A stretch of DNA of 64,000 bases from Immersiella caudata. Its lineage: Eukaryota > Ascomycota > Sordariomycetes > Sordariales > Lasiosphaeriaceae. This document shows positions 33,334 through 43,609 of this stretch, piece by piece. How positions within the stretch are numbered: position 1 is the stretch's first letter; each line of letters begins with the position of its first letter. Where the stretch lies: contig JAULSU010000004.1 of assembly GCA_030512335.1 (NCBI GenBank), positions 1,674,001-1,738,000 on the forward strand, read 5' to 3'. A program made the position numbers and the translations under genes. The notes beneath the pieces were generated by a model that saw only the letters and a list, made by a program, of their open reading frames with translations, made no database searches and was not told the origin of the DNA.

Positions 33334-36300
33334 TCAAAAAGGCTTCTTATGAGGTATCCAGGGTGCACAAAGATTAGAAGCCTTCAACAAGGGGCTCTCA
33401 GGAATGAAGGCAGGGTATTCCAACTGATGACCGGCGTGACCAGAGACCTGGCGGTCTTGCGGTCTGTGGTGGAACCGTCCTCGCATTGTTCCTACCTGGG
33501 GGTCTTCCCCGTGAAGCAGATTGATGATGCACGCATCTCTTGCCGTGGAGGCCAGGGACTTGGGCGTATCTCCCCGATTGTCTAGCATGTCAGGGTTTGC
33601 GCCTCTCTGCAGAAGAAACCCGACAATGGCCTCTTTTGTAGCTCGGTAGCCCCCCCACCAGGAAACTGCGCGAGCCAAGGGGGTTTGGCCGTTGCGGTCC
33701 CTCTCGTCAACATTTGCGCCATGCGTTAACATGAGCGCCAAGAGACGCTGGACAAGTCCAGGCTCATGCAGCCAGTTTTCCACTGTTGTGTGTAGCACGG
33801 TGTCCCCTCGACTTGTCTTCGCGTTTGGATCTGCGCCCGAGTCTAGGAGCAGCTTGACGATGGGCAATGGATCGGACCACAACAGCCAGGAATCCGTCTT
33901 TATTACCCCGGCAATGATGTGCAAAGGAGTCTGCCCAAGATTATCCCTTGCATCTATGGCGGCGCCAGATCTGAGGAGCAACCCTATTGCTGACTTTGGA
34001 CCATCGGCATCAGCGTGTATCGGCCAAGCTTTGGGCCTCTCACGGACTGCGAGATGCAAAGGCGAGGCACCAGTGTTGTCGTGTACTTGGACCTCTGCTC
34101 CGTAATCGAGCAAGAGCTGGAGAACCTCTGCTGCGCCGCGGATTTCCGAGTTGCTCGCAGCGTGGTGTATCGGCGTCCGGCCATGTCCATCCCGCGAGTT
34201 CACTTCTGAGCCGTATTCCAAAAGCCACCGGGCAACTAGGGAGTTGTGGATAGCGCCGGGGGAAGTGGTGGCGATATGAAGTGGTGTCTGTCCAATCTCA
34301 TCTCTGCATCTAGTGTTCGCACCAAATTCCAGCAACACTCTGATACTATCATGTGCAGAGTACTGGATAGCGGTGTGCAGTACGGTGTCGTTCTGAATCT
34401 GCACCCCCTTTTCGAGGAGCAGTCTCACAGTGGCCGGCGGTGCTGATTGGGTGCTGCCAGACCCGGGAGCTTGGTCTAAGATGCTGTGTAGTAGGCTGTT
34501 GTGCCCGTAGGCGCCGATACTGGGGTCTGCGCCATGTTTCAGGAGGAGCTCAACGCCAGCCCATTCTTTCGTCTTGCAAGCGAGGCCAAGCGCTGTGATG
34601 CCTTTGATGTCTTGAATGTTGGGGTGGGCTCCTCCGCGAACCAGCAACGAGATGATTTCTTCTCGCCCATCCTCAGCTGCTAGATGCAGGGCTGTGCGGC
34701 CATCCTGATCGTCCCGAATATTGGGACTTGCACCATGATCCAACAGCACGGCTACAACAGCCTTGTGCCCGCCTTTGACCGCGCAGTACAGGGCTGTGCT
34801 GTCATATCCAAAGTTTCTCAGGTTTGGATCTGCCCCGCGTCTCAATAACAGCTCGACGGTCTCTCCATGGCCCTCAGAGCTCGCCAGTATGTGCGGGGCA
34901 TAGCCCCGATTCAGCAGTGTGTCGAGTCTGAAGCCATCGGTCTGCGTCCGATCAAGTCCTGCCTCCATCACTGCACGCGCCCCGTAGCCAGCGAACAGGT
35001 GTATCAGAGTTCCACCCTTCCGGACTTCCAGCGCACGACTCTGGTGTACCCTTATAATGTCTGAACCCACTGCGACGGCGGACCATGTCTGTACAGCGGT
35101 GGCCTGGGGCCATTGTACAAAATCCAGAAGGGAGTTTGCCACGGATTGATCTGTGATACGCGAGATGTGCCACGGCCAATACGCCACCGAGTACTCTAGA
35201 AGAGAGAACAACGGCGATCCTCTGGCTACTTGTATCTCGTTTACCGGAGACATTTCACGCAGATCACTCCCCATGGCCCGCCCCCAATGATGTTTAGAGT
35301 AGAGCTCGATCGCGGACAAGCATGACGCGGAGAGATTGTATTCTGCTTGGCTTCGGATTGACCCGGAATCTGTCCCTTCAAGGTCGGCGTGGCTCACGGC
35401 TGGGTCTCGGCCTAAGAGCGCTAGCCCTCCGTTTAACATGAAGTCAGAGGCGGACTGGTGAATGAACTGAACAACCGGCCTTGTGGATGTAGTCACCTCC
35501 ACGAGGCCGCCACCTAGGGTCACGACCCTTCGGTGCATATCGCTGTTGAATTCTTCCGCGCTCTGACACTGTTTGATGGAAGAGAAACGGCGATTGTGGC
35601 CGAGTATCAGGGCCCATCGAAGCTCTTCCACCGAAAGGGGGCGGGCTGCGAAGCAAATCCACTCGAGTAGCATTAGCGACAGGCTGTCATTCTGTTGCTG
35701 TATATCCAGAACAATCTTTCTGTAGAGAGTGGTAAGGTCGCGGGGCGTAGATTTAATCTTGTCTCTGATGGTTTGCCAACCGAGACCCTGTCGTCGAAAG
35801 GCAAACACTTGGTCGATTTCAAGCCGCGCCCACATGAACACGCCTGAGGCTTGGTTGATAATTTCGTCCCGGATGGATCCTGGGATGTTGGTCCCTGTTT
35901 TCGTGACAAACCTTTGGATGTCGCCCTTGTTTTCCCTCTCCGTGCAGATCTCCAGTTTGTCGCTGTAGTGCACATCGAGGATCGGATAATGCCGACAAGA
36001 GAAACAAATACCCCAGCTCCAGCGAGGTGAAGCTTGGGTTTCAAGCCAACCAGTGAATATTTGCATCATTCTCTCGGCCACAGCTTCTCCGGCCTCGTCA
36101 AGAGCGTCGACGAAAAGGCGAATACCGCGGTGTTTTAGGACATTGGCAATGGCTGTCTTGATCGCCAGTTCGAGCTCCCGTTCATGCCAATCCCATTTCT
36201 TCTGAGACAAGCCCATTGCTTTGTTGCGCTCACGGTATACGTTCACCAGGCCCACCATACTGCCGGGTTCTTGATTGAGAAGTTGGTGGCAGATGGAACG

Positions 36301-38077
36301 AAAGAAGCCAAGAGAAGATTTTTGGAGTTCACTTCCACGCCCATGGAAGAAGAACGAAAGAATCAGGGCGTTTCCCTGGCTGGATGGCTGGTGGAGGGTT
36401 GCGTTGGCGAGTGCGTGACGGAGCAACGTCGACTTTCCGGACCCAGGTTTCCCTTTGATCCATAACAGGCCTGTTCTTGATTGCATCCACTGACCGTACA
36501 GCGAGTGATTGATGAGCCAGTCGCATGTCCCCACCACCGCATTGTCGATGTCGTAATACCTGTGGTTCATTTCTAGAAATGAAAGGGACTGTAAACATCC
36601 TTCCTTGTCTTCAGGGTCAACTGTGTGAAGAAAAGTGTTAGCATCTCTGCGGCAAATAATATTGAACAAAGTCGGGCCCAAATGGCAGGGGGGTGGGGGG
36701 GTGTTCGGGTTCCATACCCGTGACATGATCGCTATGCCGTATTAGCGCCCTCCGTGCAATGCCCAGAGTCCTTCCCGACACCTTATCATACTCATGGTCA
36801 TGAGGTCCGAATTTGACCATGTCGGAGTGGCTGCGAGCTATGGGGCAAATGTGTTCCGGCTTGTGCTCCAAGTGGCAGTAGTGCGTCGCTGAGGTTTTGG
36901 TGACAAGGACTTTCCTCGGGCCGGTCATTTTCCATTGTCCGTCTTCAGCCCGCTAGTCGACATCAGCAAAGAATTTCGCGGCATCACTTGGGAGATCGGT
37001 AAACTAGCCTTCGCAGTTGGTGACATCTCTGTTTCATAGAAGCAAACGACTTCGACCGAACCTTCTGGGCCCAAAGCGCTGTGGAAGTCCCGTCGTTGCA
37101 TGTCGAGGGCGTGAGAGTTGAAGTGACTGAACGACTCGACGAGGAAGCGATTTGGGCCGTCTCCAACCATCGGGATGAAGGATGTGACATCCATCCCGTC
37201 ATGTGGAACACCAAAAAAAGCAATCCCGCATACTGTGTCGAGGAGCCGCTTGCTGTCCACGCTGTTGGATTTCGACAGAGATATTAGCATCTGCGACGGC
37301 TGTTAGAATGCGAGTGGCAAGCTCGGTAACCTGGGAGCACAGTACCTGTTTGAGGATTAGCCCACCTAGACTGTGTGCAATGAATATGACCGGCTTGGTA
37401 GCGCAGGGCTGCGCTTGACTCAACAGGCTGTCGCGGAGCGAGTTGGCTAGGTCATCCAGATTCTGAAAGCTTGTACTCCCCGGCAATGCCGATTCGAAGC
37501 CATAACTAATGATGCGAGCCATGGGTTTACCAGTAGATCCGTGGGCCAGGCTGTACGGGAGGGAGTCTCGTAGCCACATGTGGTCGCCACCTCTTTCCTT
37601 GAACGAGCCGAAGGCATGGCCGCCAATTCCCGAGATTGCGACGACGCTTGATATCATTAGCATCATCGTCGTGATAGACCGCCCGACAACAAAGCTTTTT
37701 CATTCTTGCACCTACTCAATTTTGTGTTCGTGTGGCGGGGGTATGAAAAGGGTTGTGACACCGTGGAAGTGGGTGTCGAGCACCAAATACTGAAGGTGAG
37801 GAGGCAAGAGCTGTCCTGGCGGAGGCTTGAGCAGCGGAACACGCCAAATGGGATGGGCTCGGTTCGGTGGTGGCAACGCGCCGAGCCTCTCGAATGTGAT
37901 GGTCAGGGTGCTCGACCGCCCATGAATTTCTCGAGCCAGAGAATGCACAGCGGGACTGGACCCGGGGTAGTAGCCTGTGAGCAATGCCTCGACTTTTTCG
38001 GGGTCCCAGTCCAACGGAACTCCGCGAACACGGAAAACCGTGTCGGGTCTGATGTGGTCGCTCAAATGATCGGGCAT
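33334..38077 (-). CDS. NLR-like protein: alpha/beta-hydrolase, NACHT and ankyrin repeats
   Basis: Five exons, complement(33334..36620, 36718..36952, 37009..37290, 37346..37646, 37716..38077), encode 1488 residues. A 120-residue leader (FRVRGVPLDWDPEKVEALL) precedes a SesB-like hydrolase (about 121-390) with nucleophile elbow AHSLGG and a probable catalytic His in ARSHSDMVKF. NACHT follows, with P-loop GKPGSGKST near 450-458, Walker B LFVDALDE near 563-570 and SCRHYP. About 13 divergent ankyrin repeats cover roughly 930-1420 (GRTALHLAAEDGREEIISLL). This is the fungal NLR architecture tied to non-self recognition and incompatibility. Intron 3 (36953..37008) uses a GC donor, AAG|GCTAGT; a 35-nt GT-AG alternative is too short. 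No stop or frameshift is seen. Confidence 0.9.
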
Positions 38078-38533
38078 CTCTCAATGGTACGATCGGTTGA
38101 GGAGCTTGATAAAGATGAGCGTCAAGCCCGTTGGTGCTGGTGGTCGGACAGCCGCCTTCAATTCGTGCTCATGGCGAGCCGGCACGGGGGCGAAGCCGTC
38201 TTGTCTGGGTGCCGGGTAGCTATCCAGCCTACCAAAGGAGAGGCGAGGACGCACGGCCCGATGTTCGTCCAGTATAGCTACGGCGCAGCTTCGCTGGCGC
38301 TTTCATCGGTCGGCTCGGAGCGGGAAAAAGGCATGATTGGGCGTTGGCGCCCAACCCCAACTGGATCTCAGCTGGTGCCTGAGGAAAGACACATCCGTAC
38401 CCAGTACCTACCGAGAAATCCGGGCGGAGGAGCCTGCACAGTAACAATCGTCCTTGAAAGTAATGGAAAAGGAAAAACACTCCTTGGATCGGCTAGTTCG
38501 AACTGCTCAGTCAATTGCGGTTCTGATAGCAGC
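38078..38533. other. Spacer upstream of the NLR-like gene
   Basis: 456 bp between the NLR start and the end of the acidic-protein frame on the same strand. It must hold the NLR promoter. Confidence 0.4.
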
Positions 38534-39307
38534 TTACCACCAACTCGGCGGCCCCAAGAACTGGACCAGACAGCCATTCCTAAACCCTGACGGCCGAGGA
38601 CGCACCTCAGCAGACATCGCATCCACAGCATCCACCAACTTCTCGATGCAAACCGGAAAATCTCCAGTCTGTAACCTCGAAGAGGTTTCCGTCTCATCTC
38701 CCGCAGCAGAATCAACAACTTTAACCCGTGACTTCTGTTCGCCTCCTGCATTACCATCCTCGCAGCAAGGGCACTGATTCACACTCTCCTCCCCGCTGGA
38801 ATCGCCGTCTTCCTCCCCCTTGAAATCCTCCCAGTCTTCCGAATCGTCCGATTCCTTATCACTTTCGCTATCACTCTCACTATCACTGTCACTCTCCCCC
38901 CTCAAATGCGGATAATAGTCCAGCCCATCCCCATCCCCCACTTCAATCTCTTCCACCTCTCCGACTCCCACATCCCCAAAGTCTGTCTCCTCTTCTTCCT
39001 CCTCCCCATCCGAGTCGCTGCAACACCAACTATCCTGCGAATCTACATCGGCATCGTCAAGCCTCTGGAGGACATCATCCAGCAAGTTTGCATGTCCGAC
39101 AATTCGCAAGAGGTTGCGATCTGGAAATGTCACCTCTTGATAGAGCTTCACGCGAGCGAGTTTTGAGAGTCTGTAGAGGTACGCGACGGTTGCTGAGTCC
39201 GGCTGTCCCGCGATGGGGCAGCCGGCTCGGAGGGGTAGACCAGTAGCCTTTGGGAACGCGCTAGATTCTGAGTCTTGCGAATTGTGCGGTGGGAAATGAC
39301 GAGGCAT
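38534..39307 (-). CDS. Acidic low-complexity protein, unknown
   Basis: Single frame of 257 residues beginning with ATG at 39307. A short folded-looking part (ATVAYLYRLSKLARVKLYQEVTFPDRN and LLRIVGHANLLDDVLQRL, about residues 38-85) is followed by a long Glu/Asp/Ser region (ESDSDSESDSESDKESDD) and a CPCC motif. I recognise no domain. It lies upstream of the NLR gene on the same strand. The coding status is moderate because acidic repeats can keep a frame open by composition alone, but the antisense frames are worse. A C-terminal intron is possible. Confidence 0.5.
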   Translation of the reverse strand: MPRHFPPHNSQDSESSAFPKATGLPLRAGCPIAGQPDSATVAYLYRLSKLARVKLYQEVTFPDRNLLRIVGHANLLDDVLQRLDDADVDSQDSWCCSDSDGEEEEEETDFGDVGVGEVEEIEVGDGDGLDYYPHLRGESDSDSESDSESDKESDDSEDWEDFKGEEDGDSSGEESVNQCPCCEDGNAGGEQKSRVKVVDSAAGDETETSSRLQTGDFPVCIEKLVDAVDAMSAEVRPRPSGFRNGCLVQFLGPPSWW

Positions 39308-39655
39308 ATAATTGTGTGCAATGATGTTGACTTTGAGTTGACTGGTGTGTCTGAGCTAACTAGACATCGTTAGTTGAGGTGGGTATGGCGGTTCGTTTAA
39401 ATGTCTAGACTCATCGAAGCGTGGCGGGGCCGGTCCCAGCCGAGCGTTCATGGTGGTCACGTTGTTGATCGCTGTTACGGAGTAGAGTTACAGGCGAGCC
39501 GGCGCTTGTCAGGCCACCGTGTTTGTCAAACCAACCAATGGTATGCGAGCCGGCGTAAACCGGGAACCCCTCACTCTAACATCAGGTGCCTGTGGGCGGT
39601 CTCGCCTTGATCAGCACGCCCCTACCTGCCCGAGCAACAAGCTGACGCTTGCACA
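39308..39655. other. Spacer between divergent acidic-protein gene and HET pseudogene
   Basis: About 350 bp with no gene seen. Confidence 0.35.
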
Positions 39656-41650
39656 ATGCGTCTACTCCACTGCTATGGCGATGTGTCAGGCTCTGGTCCG
39701 GGCTTCAACATCCATCTCGAGGAGATCAACGGATCTGCTCCGCCGTATGCAATATTATCGCACAGTTGGATTACCCCGCCAGCCAGCGCCCAATCCAGCA
39801 AAAGACGACGTGCCTGCCCTGGCAGCAATCCCGACGAAAATGTCGATCGGGAGCTGACCTTCCAGGACTGCAACGGCATTCCTAATCTTGTAACTCACAA
39901 TGGCATCACGCGGGTGGCTGGATGGTCGAAGATCGTGGGCAGCTGCCGCCAAGCCATGATCGACAACCTCGAATATGTCTGGGTTGACCGGGGTGAGACG
40001 CGAAGTTCTATGGGACGGTCTGCGAGCCCACACGCTTGATATCGGCGCCGCCGAGAAAATTTCATGAGCGGTTGGGCGCAAGACAGCGCGCGTGGAGGAT
40101 AGGGCATATTCCCTCCTGGGCCTCTTCGGTGTTAGCATGGCTACGATATGCGGTGAAGGCGCTCGCGCATTCCGACGCCTCCAAGAAGAAATCATTCGCT
40201 CTTCGCCAGACCACAGCATCTTCGCCTGGCAAGGGCCGGCTGTTCAGTTTACAGGCATGCTTGCTTCGTCGCCCGATCAGTTCGCGAGCACCATCTATAG
40301 CGATAACCCAACCATTGGGGAGAAGATATCGTGCGCTCCACTGCTCTCCCGGCTGATTATCACCTGTACTTGCGAACGTTTGGCATTACCGAGCCAGGGT
40401 TTAGTTTCGCAAATTCGGGAATACGCATTCAACTTCCCGTTGCACCGGCCCCTGAAAAAGACGGCTATTATTACGCATATCTAGCCTGCTCAACGGCCGA
40501 GTATTTGCCCGCCTCGGAAGCCAGATCTCGGGATTCCAACCTCCGAGAACATCCACCTGAGGCGAAGCCCAGGGAAGAAGAGCTTGCGTCTGAAGTGCTC
40601 GAACTCGCATCCTCCAAACTACAAAATTCCATACCCAAAGATATCGAGGGCGAGGAGAAAAAATACGGAGAAGACGGTACCAGCCAGCTCGAGCACGACG
40701 ACAAAGACTCAACCCGGTGGGTAGTCTTTTATCTCCATCGAATACTCAGCAATCATGGAAATGTTTCCCACTCGCGTCAGTCTCGACGATCAGTGCATCA
40801 GGTACTGCCATCCCAAGAAAGACTCAGACGTGTTGATGATGCAGAATGTCTTCCTGAGGCTCCACGAGGATCCGACTTCTTCTCCCATGCTATGGCGCCG
40901 TTTACCCGTGACGGAGAGGAAGTCAGAGTCCCTAGTGGTTCGACGGCAATGCAGATCCATCCTCTTCGAGTTCTTCCGGGAGAGTAGTGCCTATGAGCTC
41001 GAGGACGGCTTCCCGCCCAACGCTTTTGCCGCCCGTAACGAGCTATTGTTGGAGGTGCGATCACGAGAGGGAGCCGGCTGGGCGATGAGTTTGCTGGCCC
41101 GCCGTGTTGAGTTTCCGACTATACGTCGGGGTGTACTCGTTACCGACCTGCGCACTGAACGCATGATACTTTCGGCGACGGCTTCAAGCGGCCCCGGAGC
41201 GTTGCACTGGTCGTCGTGAGAGACAGGTCAACAAATCAACGGCTGCTCGTGATCCTCTACGCCCGGCGAGGGCTCTTGTACCCATTCGTTACGATTTTGC
41301 CCATGAGCCAAGAGATAATGGCCGTGGACTGCTGGGCTTCCTTACTCCACGACGGACTGCCTTTGTTAGAGGAAATGGCGCCGGAAGAGCTTTCGGGATA
41401 TAAGGGAGTCGGAATTCCCTTTAGCCTTCAGGGCGGGACCGAAATCGGACATGGGAATTTCAACATCACCGTGGAGCGGCAGATTCGGCTAGGACGTGAC
41501 GCTCTGGACTTCCGTATTGCGATTGGCCCGCGTTCTGCTGCAAAAATGATGGAAATGATGTATACCATACCGGGAAGCGTCTCCCGGTGCACTCTGATCG
41601 GCGGCATGACTACGCTAATATGTGGAGATGTATTAAACTACAGGATTTAG
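39656..41650 (+). pseudogene. HET (heterokaryon incompatibility) domain gene, decayed
   Basis: The start is a HET domain: MRLLHCYGD, APPYAILSHSW, LTFQDCNG, GWSKIVGSCRQAMIDNLEYVWVD. The expected central HET block (the DTCCIDK region and what follows) is missing, and the frame shifts. Downstream the family sequence resumes as ARVEDRAYSLLGLFGVSM, GEGARAFRRLQEEIIRSS and DHSIFAWQG, but the preceding Trp codon of the usual ISWA motif is TGA at 40065-40067. Further frame changes occur near 40370, 40750 and 41190, where the C-terminal sequence (FGITEPGFSFANSGIRI, TRWVVFYLHRI, EMFPTRVSLDD) moves between frames without usable introns. It looks like a former HET effector gene of about 600 codons. Confidence 0.8.
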
Positions 41651-42031
41651 AATCAGGCTGATCACATTGCAAACAAGGGTATCCTCAGCTTCGAGGAGCT
41701 TAAATGGGCGGACGCGGGCTGAGAGGATTCAGACTCGGATGACTCGAAGAACGAATGGGACAAGGAGTACTGATATAGCATTGGTACCTTGCCTAGGTAG
41801 CTTCGGCTTGCTTTTCTTTTTAACTGACACATGACAACAAGACCTTTGTGGCTGAAACAAGCATCATTTGACAACAGAAAAACCAGAGCGTGGTCTGGGA
41901 GAAGAAACACTGGCGAAAGAAAACCAAATAACACAGGTCACGGCCGGGTGTCGTTTACTTCGACCTCACATTCCCCCTTACGCTTCCTCCTTGCGAAAAC
42001 CCCTCAGCCCTGCAAACCCAAACATCGGTAA
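41651..42031. other. Intergenic between HET pseudogene and a secreted-protein gene
   Basis: About 380 bp; no gene recognised. Confidence 0.4.
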
Positions 42032-42493
42032 TCAAAACGTATAAGGCCGACACTTATTAGCCGCACAATACCCATTACAACACTCTCCCAAGAACTGCCC
42101 ATTCTCAAAGCAAGTGCTATACACCCCCAAGCAGGTTCCCCGACATGTAACCCCCGTGATGATCTGCGGCGGACCCACGGCGTATTGGCTAATCCTCCAG
42201 CTGGCAACGCTCAACGAGTTTGTCGTCTGCCAGACATACGTCACCGGCGATTCCTTAACGGTGTGGAACTCGCATTGATCAATGTTGAAGTCCGGGGCGT
42301 CAATAAGGTTGACGTTCAGGCCGTTTTTGGGCGTAGGGTAGAGTTTGCCGTCGGCGGGGATGGCCATTTCGTATTGGACCGGGGCGGCGCGGAAGATGAG
42401 GTGGACTTGTTGAGCGGGAGGTTTGTTGAGGGGCCCCTCGGTTGGGAGGGAGAGGGCCGCGAAGGGGAGGACGATGAGGGGGAGGAGGAGCAT
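42032..42493 (-). CDS. Small secreted cysteine-rich protein
   Basis: Single exon of 153 residues. MLLLPLIVLPFAALSLP is a clear signal peptide. The mature part is 130-135 residues with eight Cys, six of them in the last 40 residues (GVTCRGTCLGVYSTCF, ECCNGYCAANKCRPY), suggesting a disulfide-rich C-terminal module. I do not recognise the family; size, signal peptide and Cys content make it an effector-like candidate, which is an inference. A TATAAAA on the minus strand at 42601-42607, about 108 bp upstream, supports the start. Confidence 0.8.
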   Translation of the reverse strand: MLLLPLIVLPFAALSLPTEGPLNKPPAQQVHLIFRAAPVQYEMAIPADGKLYPTPKNGLNVNLIDAPDFNIDQCEFHTVKESPVTYVWQTTNSLSVASWRISQYAVGPPQIITGVTCRGTCLGVYSTCFENGQFLGECCNGYCAANKCRPYTF

Positions 42494-43609
42494 TGTGCTT
42501 GTTTGGTTGTGGTGTGATGATTGTTGGGTGTTTGATCTTTGATCTTTGTTTTTCTTGGAGAAAAGGAGGGAAAAGCATGTTTTTAAAGGGTACGATGGGG
42601 TTTTATAATAGAAGGTGGAGTCGTATTTTTACGTTGAAGGGAAGTTGCAATCGACATCGGAGGTGTCGCGACAATCATGATGTCGTGGTGAGAAAATCGG
42701 GGGACGTGTCTTTGCAACGCCACGTAGATCCCGAACCGAACACCAAATACGAGATTTGGAAATCTTGTGATCTCTAGGTTGTAACGCCGATGCTGTCAGC
42801 TCCGGATTGGATGCGTTGGGTGCGATTTCGGGGGCAGATATGATTGTGGGGTGATCTCGCCTGCGTCGTCACTTCTCACTCAGAACCCTGAAATAACTGT
42901 CGAATCAATCTTTCCATCAAGATAAGTCCTTTGTGCTTGAGTGTATGGAGATCTAAAAGCCGGCGGGACGGCGACAAGTTGAGAGTCGGTCTCTGGAAGC
43001 TGGAGCTGTCGATTTCGGGAGGCCGTCCAGGGGCTTGAGGATCGGCGATTACTCAGAGTTCGGCGGTCGTAGGAGATGGGTGGGTTCACTTTGTTGATTG
43101 TTTCTAAGCTTTGTGTATAGGTAATTTTGTTGGTCTTGGATCTCAACAAAGTCCTAACCAAAATCGGTCCTATTTTCAACGACATCGGCAACATGAAACA
43201 TGCTGTTCTGGGCGCAAGAATCGCCGGCGCCAATGTAGACCAAGTCTGGGGATTCGCACGCAATCCAGCGGGAAGGAGCGAACGAATTAGGGCCTGTGAC
43301 CGACCCCCTTATCGAGGCAGGCCACTCAGACGCAATCGCATTTGCGAACCTGAAGGCCCCGCCTACAGCGGCCAAGGCAAGCCACCAACAGGACCCTTCA
43401 CGCAGTGCCCTCGAGCACGTCGCGATCATTGGCCCCCCAAGCCCATCTCCACGCAGCCATCATCATTTGACAAGGCAGGTCGACGCAGGGGCATTTGTTT
43501 CATCATTGCATGTCGTCCTTCTCGAAGTTCTTCCTAGAAACCTTGATATTGGGGAGCCTCACTAGCATCCTGACGGCGCGCTCGTCATGTCCTCCACGCG
43601 CAAAACGCA
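42494..43609. other. Spacer between divergent secreted-protein gene and DUF3176 pseudogene
   Basis: About 1.1 kb. Several frames of 90-140 codons occur on both strands near 43127-43540 but have no family resemblance or splice context, so I annotate no gene. Confidence 0.4.

Noticed and set aside
37706..38590. 294-codon open frame on the plus strand
   Set aside because: Antisense to the NLR first exon; no domain resemblance.
43127..43537. Possible small gene on the plus strand with an overlapping minus-strand frame
   Set aside because: No family sequence, no splice sites that extend it, and comparable openness on both strands.
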